Source: DATGKG01 sp963783145 (GTDB lineage Bacteria > Desulfobacterota > Binatia > Binatales > Binataceae). Taken from it: a stretch of DNA of 64,000 nt. Numbering within the stretch: the first letter of the stretch is position 1; every line of letters begins with the position of its first letter. Position numbers and translations under genes: made by a program. The notes under the pieces are model-generated. The model worked only from the letters and a program-made list of their open reading frames with translations. It searched no databases and was not told the DNA's origin. Positions 15,621 through 23,842 of this stretch are shown here, one piece after another. The stretch is taken from NCBI GenBank assembly GCA_963783145.1, contig CAWAMM010000003.1, positions 186,001 to 250,000 of the forward strand, read 5' to 3'.

Positions 15621-17942
15621 ATGGCACCGAGATCCGATAATCCTCTAATAACCCCAGGCAGCTCCCATTGGGGCGCCTTCAATGCGGTCGTCGAGGATGG
15701 TCGGCTCGTCGAGGTCCAGCCGTTTGCGCACGATCCCGATCCGCCACCGATGCTGCGCTCGATTCCCGACGCGGTCCATCATCACAGCCGCGTCGCAAAG
15801 CCCGCCATCCGCGAGGGCTGGCTGAAGCATGGTCCCGGCGCGGCGAACGATGGTCGCGGCGGCGATCGGTTCGTCGAGGTGTCATGGGATCGCGCAATCG
15901 ATCTAATCGCCGCGGAACTCCAGCGCGTGATTGGCGAGCATGGCAACCGCGCGATCTTCGGCGGCTCCTATGGATGGGCGAGCGCGGGCCGATTTCATCA
16001 CGCGCAGTATCAATTGCGCCGCTTCCTCGCGACCATCGGAGGTTTCACCAACTCGCGCGACACCTACAGCAATGCGGCGGGCACGGTACTGGTCCGCAAC
16101 GTCCTCGGCTCGATGAATGCCGTCAACGGGCCAGGCACCAGTTGGAATAGTATCGCCGAGCACACGAAATTCGTGGTGATGTTCGGCGGCCTGCCGATTC
16201 GCAACACGCAAGTCACGCCAGGCGGTGCAGTCGAGCATCGCACGCGCGAATGGCTCCATCGCGTGAAAGCCGCGGGCGTGAAGTTCTGTAACATCGGCCC
16301 GATGCGCGACGACGCGGCCGCGTTCCTCGAAGCCGAATGGCTCCCGCCGCGGCCGCATAGCGATACCGCGATCATGCTCGCGCTCGCACATACGCTAATT
16401 TCTGAGGAGTTGCACGATACAGATTTCCTCGCGCGATACTGCGTCGGCTTCGAGCGCTTCCGCGACTATCTCATCGGCCTCGATGACGGCGTTGCCAAAG
16501 ATGCCGACTGGGCCGCGCGCCTCAGCGAGATTCCGGCCGACACGATTCGTGACCTCGCCCGTCGGATGGCGCACCAGCGCAGCTTCATCACCGTGAACTG
16601 GTCGCTGCAACGCGCCGATCATGGCGAGCAGCCGTTCTGGGCGGCGATCGCTCTCGCCGCGATGCTTGGCCAGATTGGATTGCCCGGCGGTGGTTTCGGA
16701 TTCGGGTACGGCAGCATGGAAGGAATCGCGGGCCTGCGTCAGGATGCGCCGACGCCATCCCTGCCGATGGGCCACAATTCGGTGCGCGATTTCATTCCCG
16801 TCGCGCGCATCGCCGATTTGCTGCTCAATCCGGGCGCCCCCTTTCAGTACGACGGCCAGGACCTCACGTATCCTGACATCAAGTTGGTGTATTGGAGCGG
16901 CGGCAATCCGTTCCATCATCATCAGGATCTCAACCGGCTGATTCGCGCATGGCGCAAGCCCGATACGGTGATCGTAAACGAGCCATTTTGGACTGCGACC
17001 GCGCGTCACTCCGATATCGTGCTGCCCGCGACGACGACGCTCGAGCGCAACGATCTCGGCGCGGCGGCGCGCGATCGGTTCATCATCGCGATGAAGCAGG
17101 CGATCGCACCGGTCGGCCTCGCGCGCAACGACTTCGATGCGTTTTCTGACCTGGCGGAGCGCTTCGAGCTGCGCGATCTGTTCACGGAAATGCGCACCGA
17201 GATGGAATGGGTGCGCTATCTCTACGAGACTGCGGGTGAGCAGGCCGCGAAGGCGGGCCGGCCGTGGATCGACTTCGACGAATTCTGGGAGCGCGGATAC
17301 TTCGAGATGCCACCATCAGCGAAGCCGATCGTGCTATTCGAAAAATTCCGCGCCAACCCGAATCGCCACAAATTAGCGACGCCCTCGGGACGCATCGAGG
17401 TTTTCTCCGAAAAGATTGCCGGCTTCGGCTATGACGATTGCCTCGGGCATGCGGCGTGGTTGGAGCCCGTGGAATGGCTCGGCAGTCCTCTCGCGAAAAC
17501 ATTTCCTTTGCATCTGATCACGACGCAGCCGAGCGCGCGCCTGCATGGGCAGATGGACATGGGGCGGGTCAGTCAGGCAACCAAAGTCGCGGGACGCGAA
17601 CCGATTCGCATCAATCGAGGGGATGCAGCGGCGCGCGGCATCGGCAGCGGTGACGTGGTGCGGGTGTTCAACCATCGCGGCGCGATTCTCGCGGGCGCCG
17701 TCGTCAGTGACGAGATTCGACGTGGCGTGGTGCAGATGTCGACCGGCGCCTGGTACAACCCCGAGCAACCCGGAGTCATCGGCACGCTCGATAAACATGG
17801 CAACCCGAATGTGCTGACGCTGGATAAGGGAACCTCGCGACTGGCGCAGGGCCCGAGCGCGCAAACCACGCTGGTTGAGATCGAAAAGTATAGTGGCGAT
17901 GCGCCTCCGGTCAGCGCGTTCGATCCGCCGATACTGAAATGA
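15621..17942 (+). CDS. Molybdopterin oxidoreductase of the BisC/TorA (DMSO reductase) type
   Basis: 773 residues. It lacks the N-terminal Fe-S cluster motif and any Tat signal, as in cytoplasmic biotin-sulfoxide reductase BisC. The segment IFGGSYGWASAGRFHHAQYQ is characteristic, and Ser150 in TYSNAAG is the expected molybdenum ligand of this group. A C-terminal molydopterin-dinucleotide binding domain (QPSARLHGQMDMGRVSQ, then GDVVRVFNHRG) completes it. Likely reactions are S- or N-oxide reduction, for example of methionine or biotin sulfoxide; the substrate is not determined. An RnfD-like membrane protein gene and a DUF2330 gene follow. Confidence 0.9.
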   Translation: MAPRSDNPLITPGSSHWGAFNAVVEDGRLVEVQPFAHDPDPPPMLRSIPDAVHHHSRVAKPAIREGWLKHGPGAANDGRGGDRFVEVSWDRAIDLIAAELQRVIGEHGNRAIFGGSYGWASAGRFHHAQYQLRRFLATIGGFTNSRDTYSNAAGTVLVRNVLGSMNAVNGPGTSWNSIAEHTKFVVMFGGLPIRNTQVTPGGAVEHRTREWLHRVKAAGVKFCNIGPMRDDAAAFLEAEWLPPRPHSDTAIMLALAHTLISEELHDTDFLARYCVGFERFRDYLIGLDDGVAKDADWAARLSEIPADTIRDLARRMAHQRSFITVNWSLQRADHGEQPFWAAIALAAMLGQIGLPGGGFGFGYGSMEGIAGLRQDAPTPSLPMGHNSVRDFIPVARIADLLLNPGAPFQYDGQDLTYPDIKLVYWSGGNPFHHHQDLNRLIRAWRKPDTVIVNEPFWTATARHSDIVLPATTTLERNDLGAAARDRFIIAMKQAIAPVGLARNDFDAFSDLAERFELRDLFTEMRTEMEWVRYLYETAGEQAAKAGRPWIDFDEFWERGYFEMPPSAKPIVLFEKFRANPNRHKLATPSGRIEVFSEKIAGFGYDDCLGHAAWLEPVEWLGSPLAKTFPLHLITTQPSARLHGQMDMGRVSQATKVAGREPIRINRGDAAARGIGSGDVVRVFNHRGAILAGAVVSDEIRRGVVQMSTGAWYNPEQPGVIGTLDKHGNPNVLTLDKGTSRLAQGPSAQTTLVEIEKYSGDAPPVSAFDPPILK

Positions 17943-18035
17943 CCACCTCCACACGCGGCTGAGCCCGCTAAGCCGTCCACTCGGAGAGAAAAATAATTCT
18001 GCAAGAAACTTCGCGCGCGACGTTCATAGGTCAAG

Positions 18036-18968
18036 ATGCGCGCAAGATTCCTGTTCCTCGAACGTCTATGTGACTGGAAGCTTCCGGCTGCCTTCGGCGA
18101 TCCGAGGATTTTTCAGATCCTGTTTCTCGGAATCCTGCTCGCCGCCGGCGCGTGGCTGCGCGATTTCAGCCTGTCGAGCGCGCAGATTATTCTCACCTTC
18201 GCCGCCGCGATGACGGCGCAGCATCTCTCATTCGCGATGCGGCCCGATGCGCCCCGATCGTATCGCAGCGCCATCATCACCGGGCTAAGCCTCACCCTGT
18301 TGTTGCGCGCCGATAATCTGTGGGTGCATCCGGCGGCCGCGGCGGCAGCAATTTTCTCGAAGTCGATCATTCGTGTCCAAGGGAAGCACCTATTCAATCC
18401 CGCCACCTTCGGAATCATCTTCGCGATGCTGATGCTTCCCGGCGCATGGATTTCTCCGGGCCAATGGGGCCAGGATGTCGCGCTCGCAGGTTGGATGATC
18501 GCGCTCGGCGCATTTGTAGCGAGCCGCGCACGGCGAGGCGACATAAGTTGGTGCTTCCTCGCAGTCTATGTCGGCGCAATCGCGCTGAGGGTTGCGTATC
18601 TCGGGCAGCGCTGGGTCGTGCTCGAGCATCAACTGATGAATGGCGCGCTGCTCCTGTTCGCCTTCTTCATGATTTCCGATCCGATGACGTCGCCGAATCA
18701 TCCGCGAGCGCGGGCGCTTCATGCCGCCGTAGTCGCCGCGATCACATTCACTTGGCAGTTCGGATTTTACGCCCACAACGGGACGCTCTGGGCGTTGTTC
18801 CTCGCCGCACCGATGGTGCCGATGTGGGACGCGCTGTGGCCGGCTCCGAAATATCAATGGAAACAAGCAGCGAAAGATTCAGGAGGCAATTATGAAAGCG
18901 GTGAAACTGGGGCTATGGCTTCCAATCCTCGCGATGCTCGCGGTGTGCGCGATCGCGCGGCCGCCTGA
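18036..18968 (+). CDS. RnfD/NqrB-family membrane protein (orphan, no flavin attachment motif)
   Basis: 310 residues with about eight hydrophobic helices. RnfD/NqrB hallmarks are GKHLFNPATFGI and FFMISDPMTSPNHPRAR. The SGAT-type motif where RnfD and NqrB bind FMN covalently is absent, and no other Rnf or Nqr subunit is in the window. The C-terminus after about residue 280 is hydrophilic and overlaps the next gene by 77 nt. It may be a divergent electron- or quinone-handling membrane subunit that works with its neighbours (inference). Confidence 0.82.
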   Translation: MRARFLFLERLCDWKLPAAFGDPRIFQILFLGILLAAGAWLRDFSLSSAQIILTFAAAMTAQHLSFAMRPDAPRSYRSAIITGLSLTLLLRADNLWVHPAAAAAAIFSKSIIRVQGKHLFNPATFGIIFAMLMLPGAWISPGQWGQDVALAGWMIALGAFVASRARRGDISWCFLAVYVGAIALRVAYLGQRWVVLEHQLMNGALLLFAFFMISDPMTSPNHPRARALHAAVVAAITFTWQFGFYAHNGTLWALFLAAPMVPMWDALWPAPKYQWKQAAKDSGGNYESGETGAMASNPRDARGVRDRAAA

Positions 18969-20271
18969 TGCGCGAGCGTTTTGCGGATTCTATGTCGGCA
19001 AGGCCGACAGCAATCTCTTCAACCATGCATCGCAAGTGGTGATGGTGCGTCATGGCGACAAATCGGTGCTGAGCCTGATGAACGATTATCAGGGCGAGCC
19101 GTCCGACTTCGCGCTGGTAGTTCCGGTGCCTCAGGTTCTGCAGAAGGAGCAGATTCACATCGGTGATCGCGAGATCTTCAAGAAGCTCGACGAATATAGC
19201 TCTCCGCGCCTGGTAGAGTATTTCGATCCGAATCCCTGCGAAATCTTTAGCTATGGGTCATCGGCTACCGCGATGAGCGGAGTGGCGAGGATGGAGAGCG
19301 GCGGAGGTCCGGCACCGCAAGCAAACGCGTTGGGCGTGACGGTCGAGGCGCAATACACCGTCGGCGAATACGACATTGTGATCTTGTCGGCGAAGCAGTC
19401 CGATGGCCTCGAAACCTGGTTGCAGGAGAACGGCTACAAGATTCCGCTCGGAGCGCATCGCGCGCTGGAACCCTACATCCGCCAGGACATGAAGTTCTTC
19501 GTCGCGAAAGTGAATCTCAAGGAGCATCAGGCGACGGGGCTCAGCTACCTGCGTCCGATCCAGTTTGCCTTCGAGTCGCCGAAATTCATGCTGCCGATTC
19601 GTCTCGGAATGATTAACGCGCAGGGGCCGCAGGACCTCATCATCTATGCGCTCACCCAGGATGGCCGGGTCGAGACCACCAACTATCGCACTGAGAAAGT
19701 GCCGACCGGCGAGAATCTTCCGGAGTACATCCAGCCGAAGTTCCAGGATTTCTACAAGGCGATGTTCGACAAACAAGTCGACGACAACGCGATGCGCGCG
19801 GTCTTCACCGAATATGCGTGGAACATGGGATGGTGCGATCCGTGCGCCGGGCCGCCACTCTCGCGCGAGGAGCTGCGCAGCTTCGGCGTGTTCTGGCTCG
19901 ATGAGGCCGCGCAGCCCAACGCGATGCTCTATCGGAGGCCGCCGGCATTCAATGGCGGGCCGATGCCGGTGATGCTGACCCGGCTGCATGTTCGATATAC
20001 CGCCGACTCGTTCCCCGAGGACCTCGTGTTTCAGGAAACCGGGGATCAGGAAAATTACCAGGCGCGTTATGTCCTTCAGCATCCGTGGAAGGGATCACCA
20101 GCCGCGTGCGCTGCGGCCGACAATTATTTCAAGCAAGTTCGCGAACGCGAGAATCGCGAGGCGCAAACCCTCGCAGACCTCACCGGATGGGATCTGGGCG
20201 GTATCATGAAAAACGTCGGCCTGACCGAGGTTCCCTCGCAAGCGCCATGGTGGAAGGGGTTATGGAACTAG
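18892..20271 (+). CDS. Secreted DUF2330 protein
   Basis: 459 residues with a clear signal peptide (KLGLWLPILAMLAVCAIA, cleavage near ARAFC). The mature N-terminus FCGFYVGKADSNLFNHASQV and the block SLMNDYQGEPSDFALVVPVP are typical of DUF2330. A CDPC motif occurs in the C-terminal third (WCDPCAGPPLSREEL). Translation starts at ATG 18892 with an excellent AGGAGG 6 nt upstream, although this lies inside the RnfD-like gene. The family is uncharacterised. Location is periplasmic or extracellular. Confidence 0.88.
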   Translation: MKAVKLGLWLPILAMLAVCAIARPPDARAFCGFYVGKADSNLFNHASQVVMVRHGDKSVLSLMNDYQGEPSDFALVVPVPQVLQKEQIHIGDREIFKKLDEYSSPRLVEYFDPNPCEIFSYGSSATAMSGVARMESGGGPAPQANALGVTVEAQYTVGEYDIVILSAKQSDGLETWLQENGYKIPLGAHRALEPYIRQDMKFFVAKVNLKEHQATGLSYLRPIQFAFESPKFMLPIRLGMINAQGPQDLIIYALTQDGRVETTNYRTEKVPTGENLPEYIQPKFQDFYKAMFDKQVDDNAMRAVFTEYAWNMGWCDPCAGPPLSREELRSFGVFWLDEAAQPNAMLYRRPPAFNGGPMPVMLTRLHVRYTADSFPEDLVFQETGDQENYQARYVLQHPWKGSPAACAAADNYFKQVRERENREAQTLADLTGWDLGGIMKNVGLTEVPSQAPWWKGLWN

Positions 20272-20275
20272 CGTG

Positions 20276-20294
20276 AAAAACCGGTGTTGACCGG
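20276..20294 (-). terminator. Rho-independent terminator on the minus strand
   Basis: On the minus strand a CCGGT-CAAC-ACCGG hairpin (20294-20281) is followed directly by five T residues (20280-20276). No annotated minus-strand gene ends here. It would terminate the candidate small RNA upstream of it. Confidence 0.6.
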
Positions 20295-20359
20295 CAACCC
20301 GAACAGCGGGACAATTTGTACTGTGATCGGCGGGAGTAACGGGTGTGCTTCCGCCGATC
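20276..20359 (-). ncRNA. Candidate small RNA between the DUF2330 gene and ffh
   Basis: Read on the minus strand, three hairpins occur in series. The first is a 9-bp perfect stem (20359-20351 with 20333-20325, 17-nt loop). The second is a CCCG/CGGG hairpin at 20310-20298. The last is a hairpin with a U5 tail at 20294-20276. The total is about 84 nt. I do not see a convincing minus-strand promoter, and the 4.5S RNA consensus loop is absent, so this is a candidate only. Confidence 0.35.
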
Positions 20360-20440
20360 TCGCCATATTGGAGATAATTGAGCGTTCGTGAGCGCCGTAT
20401 ATACGCTTTCGCGAGGGCGATTTAATTGGCCCGACTGGAT

Positions 20441-20469
20441 TTGACAGCAAGTAGAGGGTAACCTAGCCT
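20441..20469 (+). promoter_or_regulatory. Candidate ffh promoter
   Basis: Perfect -35 TTGACA at 20441-20446, 17-nt spacer, -10 TAGCCT at 20464-20469. It lies about 80 nt before the ffh start. Confidence 0.6.
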
Positions 20470-20546
20470 GCTGGCTTCAGCCACAATCAGAAACCGAGTA
20501 AATCTGGAATCACTTCAACATTCTCACGAACCACTAGTCCCTTCAT

Positions 20547-21884
20547 ATGTTTGACACGCTGAGCGACCGCCTCGACGGCATTTTCAAGAAGCTCCGGGGC
20601 CAGGGGCGGATTTCCGAATCCAACATCGACGAGGCCCTGCGCGAGGTCCGGCTCGCCCTGCTCGAGGCCGACGTCAACATCAAGGTGGTTCGGGACTTCG
20701 TCGAGCACGTCAAGAAAAAGGCGCTCGGTCAGGAAGTCCTGCGCTCGCTGACGCCCGAGCAGCACATCCTCAAGTTCGTCGCCGATGAGCTTCGCCATGT
20801 GATGGGCGAGCAGGCGCGCGAACTCGACCTCAAGGTTAAGCCGCCGGTCAAGATCATGGTCGTCGGGCTGCAGGGCTCGGGTAAGACCACCTCGCTGGCG
20901 AAGCTCGCGCTATGGCTGAAAGACACCCGCAAGCGTCATCCGCTGTTGGTGTCTACGGACGTGCGACGCCCGGCCGCTATGGAACAGTTGCGCGTCCTCG
21001 GCGCGCAAGCGGGAGTTGCGGTAGTTGATAGCCATGAAAATGAGGACCCCATCGAAATCGCGACGCGCGCACTGGCGCGGGCCGAAATCGGCGGCAACGA
21101 TGTGGTCCTGATCGATACCGCGGGCCGCTTGCAAATCGACGAAGATCTGATGGAAGAGCTGGACCGCCTTAAGGCCGCGGTCCGGCCACATCATATTGTG
21201 TTCGTCGCCGACGCGATGACTGGTCAGGAGGCTGCCAACGTTGCCGAGGGGTTCCATCAGCGGCTCCAGGTTTCGGGCGTCATTTTGACCAAGCTCGATA
21301 GCGATGCGCGCGGAGGCGCCGCGCTTTCGGTTCGTGCAATCACCGGCGCGCCGATACTGTTTGCGGCAACCGGCGAGAAGCTCGACGCGTTCGACATCTT
21401 TCATCCGGATCGGCTTGCGACCCGCATCCTCGGCATGGGCGATGTGCTCACGCTGATCGAGAAGACGCAGGCCAACTACGATCAGAAGAAGGCGAAGGAA
21501 CTCGAGCGCAAGTTCAAGAAGAATGAATTCACCCTGACCGATTTCGCCGAGCAGATGAAGGCGATCAAAAAAATGGGCTCGTTGGGCGATCTGGTCGGGA
21601 TGATTCCAGGTTTGAAAAAGGTCGCGGGCCAGGTCGATTCGGAAGAGTCCAAGCGCGAGCTGGTGCGGATCCAGGCCATTATCGATTCGATGACGATCCA
21701 GGAGCGCGAGAATCATCTGATCCTCAATGGCAAGCGACGCGCGCGGATTGCCGGCGGAAGTGGAACGAGCGTTCAGGATGTTAACCGCTTCCTCAAACAA
21801 TTCGAGCAGACCCGCAAGGTGATGAAGAAGTTGACCCGGATGGGCGCTGGCCGCGCGATGATGCGCGGGATGGGCCTCGGGTGA
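20547..21884 (+). CDS. ffh: Signal recognition particle protein Ffh (SRP54)
   Basis: GTPase that targets nascent membrane proteins to FtsY and SecYEG. 445 residues in the usual N-G-M order. G-domain motifs are GLQGSGKTT, DTAGR and TKLDSDARGG. The C-terminal M domain is Met-rich and ends in KKLTRMGAGRAMMRGMGLG. The ribosome binding site is poor. It begins the ffh-rpsP-KH-rimM cluster. Confidence 0.98.
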   Translation: MFDTLSDRLDGIFKKLRGQGRISESNIDEALREVRLALLEADVNIKVVRDFVEHVKKKALGQEVLRSLTPEQHILKFVADELRHVMGEQARELDLKVKPPVKIMVVGLQGSGKTTSLAKLALWLKDTRKRHPLLVSTDVRRPAAMEQLRVLGAQAGVAVVDSHENEDPIEIATRALARAEIGGNDVVLIDTAGRLQIDEDLMEELDRLKAAVRPHHIVFVADAMTGQEAANVAEGFHQRLQVSGVILTKLDSDARGGAALSVRAITGAPILFAATGEKLDAFDIFHPDRLATRILGMGDVLTLIEKTQANYDQKKAKELERKFKKNEFTLTDFAEQMKAIKKMGSLGDLVGMIPGLKKVAGQVDSEESKRELVRIQAIIDSMTIQERENHLILNGKRRARIAGGSGTSVQDVNRFLKQFEQTRKVMKKLTRMGAGRAMMRGMGLG

Positions 21885-21916
21885 CATACTAAGGAACAGG
21901 GAGAGATAGATATCGC

Positions 21917-22162
21917 ATGGCACTAGTGATTCGACTGCGCCGTCATGGCAGCCGCAAGAAACCATTTTTCCGGATCGTGGTGGCGGATTCGCGCTCGCCG
22001 CGCGACGGCCGTTTCGTTGAGCAAATCGGCACTTATGATCCAGCCTTCAAACCCGCCAAGGTGACTCTTCAAAAGGAACAGGCGGAGCACTGGCTTAAGG
22101 TCGGCGCCAAACCTTCTGACACCGTGCGTGAACTGATTCGGCAGGCTTCCGCCGGCGCATAA
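21917..22162 (+). CDS. rpsP: 30S ribosomal protein S16
   Basis: 81 residues. It begins MALVIRLRRHGSRKKPFFRIVVADSRSPRDGRF, the conserved S16 N-terminus, followed by EQIGTYDP. It binds 16S rRNA during early 30S assembly. It lies 32 nt after ffh and 62 nt before the KH-domain gene, the conserved order. Confidence 0.98.
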   Translation: MALVIRLRRHGSRKKPFFRIVVADSRSPRDGRFVEQIGTYDPAFKPAKVTLQKEQAEHWLKVGAKPSDTVRELIRQASAGA

Positions 22163-22224
22163 TCTCGCAGGATGACGATGGCTCGTACTACAACCTCGCA
22201 AATTCAGCCTGAACGGAGCCGACT

Positions 22225-22461
22225 ATGAAGGAGCTAGTTCAGTTCCTCGCGCAGCAGTTGGTCAACAATCCAGCCGCGGTCGAGGTCAAGGAAACCCAGG
22301 GCGATACCGCATCGGTGCTTGAGTTGCGCGTGGCCAAGGAAGACCTTGGGCGCGTGATCGGCAAGCAGGGCCGGACCGCGAAGTCGATCCGCACCATCCT
22401 CAACGCGGTCGCGTCGCGCACCAATCGCAAGGTCGTGCTGGAAATCATCGAAGACAAGTAG
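22225..22461 (+). CDS. khpA: KH-domain RNA-binding protein (KhpA/YlqC family)
   Basis: 78 residues. The KH loop GRVIGKQGRTAKSIRTIL carries the GXXG motif (GKQG). The family binds RNA and often pairs with KhpB. It ends with TAG at 22459-22461. The rimM coding sequence follows in the same frame, directly after this stop, without a canonical start codon. Confidence 0.93.
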   Translation: MKELVQFLAQQLVNNPAAVEVKETQGDTASVLELRVAKEDLGRVIGKQGRTAKSIRTILNAVASRTNRKVVLEIIEDK

Positions 22462-22515
22462 CTGATTTGCGCTACCAGGCCAGTCGCTAACATACCTTCG
22501 CCAACACAACCACCA

Positions 22516-23037
22516 CTGATTCGCATCGGACGCATCACCGGAGTCCATGGGCTCCGGGGCGGCCTCCGATTTCGCCCTGACTATCTTGAATCAGAGTCGA
22601 TTGAGACGATAAATCGGATCTTCCTCGCCGATGGTCAGGCGGCGACCTCGGAGGCGATCAACCCCCGCGAGTTTCGCATCCTTGAGGTCACACCGCTCGG
22701 CCGTGGGACGGTGCGTCTGATGCTGGAGGGAATTACCGACGTGAACCTCGCCGAACCGATGCGCGGTAAGAACGTTTTCGCCGACGAAAATGGTCTTCCG
22801 CCGCCGGCTGAGAATGAGTTCTACTTCCGCGACGTCATCGGATGCGAAGTTATCGCGACCGACGGACGCCGCATCGGCGTCGTCGAGGACATCATCGCGA
22901 CCGGCGCCAATGATGTCTTCGTCGTGCGCGATGGCGACAAGGAAGTGCTGGTGCCCGCCATCGAGGACGTCGTGAAGGAGATCGACGTGGCGGCGAAGCG
23001 CGTCGTTATCGAGGCGATCCCAGGCTTGCTGGATTGA
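22516..23037 (+). CDS. rimM: Ribosome maturation factor RimM, non-canonical start
   Basis: About 173 residues. The RimM N-terminal signature IRIGRITGVHGLRGGLRFRPDY and the C-terminal PRC-barrel (FYFRDVIGCEVIATDGRRIGVVEDI, VLVPAIEDVVKEIDV) are intact. Between the khpA stop (22459) and this signature the frame has no ATG, GTG or TTG. Candidate starts are ATT 22519, CTG 22516 or CTG 22462. The coordinate given is the nearest CTG; ATT at 22519 gives MRIGRITGVHG. RimM assists 30S maturation with S19. The usual downstream trmD and rplS are missing here. Confidence 0.85.
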   Translation: MIRIGRITGVHGLRGGLRFRPDYLESESIETINRIFLADGQAATSEAINPREFRILEVTPLGRGTVRLMLEGITDVNLAEPMRGKNVFADENGLPPPAENEFYFRDVIGCEVIATDGRRIGVVEDIIATGANDVFVVRDGDKEVLVPAIEDVVKEIDVAAKRVVIEAIPGLLD

Positions 23038-23078
23038 CTCCGCCCCGCAGAAGATCAGACCTAACCCCTAGCCCCTAG

Positions 23079-23100
23079 CCCCTTCCCTTTAGGGAAGGGG
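23079..23100. terminator. GC-rich hairpin between convergent genes
   Basis: Perfect 9-bp stem CCCCTTCCC / GGGAAGGGG with a TTTA loop, preceded by short CCCCTAG direct repeats. It lies between rimM (plus) and a minus-strand gene. There is no T-run on either strand, so termination is plausible but unproven. Confidence 0.5.
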
Positions 23101-23117
23101 CACCAGAAGATTCCTCG

Positions 23118-23699
23118 CTACCGGCAAACCGCGGTCGCGGTACAGTCGGTGCTGCTGCTGAAATGATTCGGTAAAAATACGATTCCCTTCTTGTTGGGGC
23201 AGAAGGTGAACGAGCCCGAGTGATACCATCCGCCCTTGTCGCCGTCGAAGGCGGCTTCCTTCTTGTCGGGAGCGCCGATTTTCCAGCTGCCGTGGTCATT
23301 GACCATGTAGAGATCGAGGCGACTGACCTCGGAAGCCGGGATATCCGAGGAATCGGGCTTGAAGAAGTTCGCGCCGACGACCGCGTCCTTCTTTCCCATC
23401 CGCAGAACTTTTACGTTCCCGTCGAAGGCGACGCTGACCTTGGGCCCGGTGTCCCCGGGACGTAGTTCCTCGGGGCGCAGCTTGCGGTCGTATTTGCTTT
23501 GCACCAAGGTCCACAGGTCGTCGATCTTGCTGTCTTCGATCGCCTGATAGGCCTTCTTGGCGGCATCCTGAACTGCCGCCTGATCGGCTGATGGGGCCGC
23601 GCCCCCCGCGGCATCCTGCGCCAATGCAGGTGTCAAAGTCATCGCTCCCAATCCCAAGGTCAAAGCCGCAATTCCGATTCGGCCGAGAATCTGTCGCAT
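23118..23699 (-). CDS. Secreted protein of unknown function
   Basis: 193 residues from the ATG at 23699, chosen because ACAGGA lies 8 nt upstream; an ATG at 23708 is also possible. A signal peptide (RQILGRIGIAALTLGLGAMTLTPALA) is clear, with cleavage before QDA. The mature protein has a helix starting QAAVQDAAKKAYQAIEDSKIDDLW and then a beta-rich part resembling a SnoaL/NTF2-like pattern (weak). Two Cys occur near the C-terminus, possibly forming a disulfide. No family is recognised with confidence. Confidence 0.72.
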   Translation of the reverse strand: MRQILGRIGIAALTLGLGAMTLTPALAQDAAGGAAPSADQAAVQDAAKKAYQAIEDSKIDDLWTLVQSKYDRKLRPEELRPGDTGPKVSVAFDGNVKVLRMGKKDAVVGANFFKPDSSDIPASEVSRLDLYMVNDHGSWKIGAPDKKEAAFDGDKGGWYHSGSFTFCPNKKGIVFLPNHFSSSTDCTATAVCR

Positions 23700-23842
23700 G
23701 TGGCCCATCCTGTCGTTGTTCAAGCTAGAGGTAAGTAGCATCGCGCAATCGCGCGCTGCAAGAAGCGCTATTTTGCCGATCTGCGCTTGAGGGCTCAAGA
23801 TGAGGCTCCGCTCTGGCATCCACGGCGACTCGGCCTTGGGCG

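Noticed and set aside
20300..20460. Degenerate protein-coding remnant upstream of ffh
   Set aside because: One frame reads protein-like but is broken by several stops and resembles no family I know. Hairpins and a promoter explain the region better.
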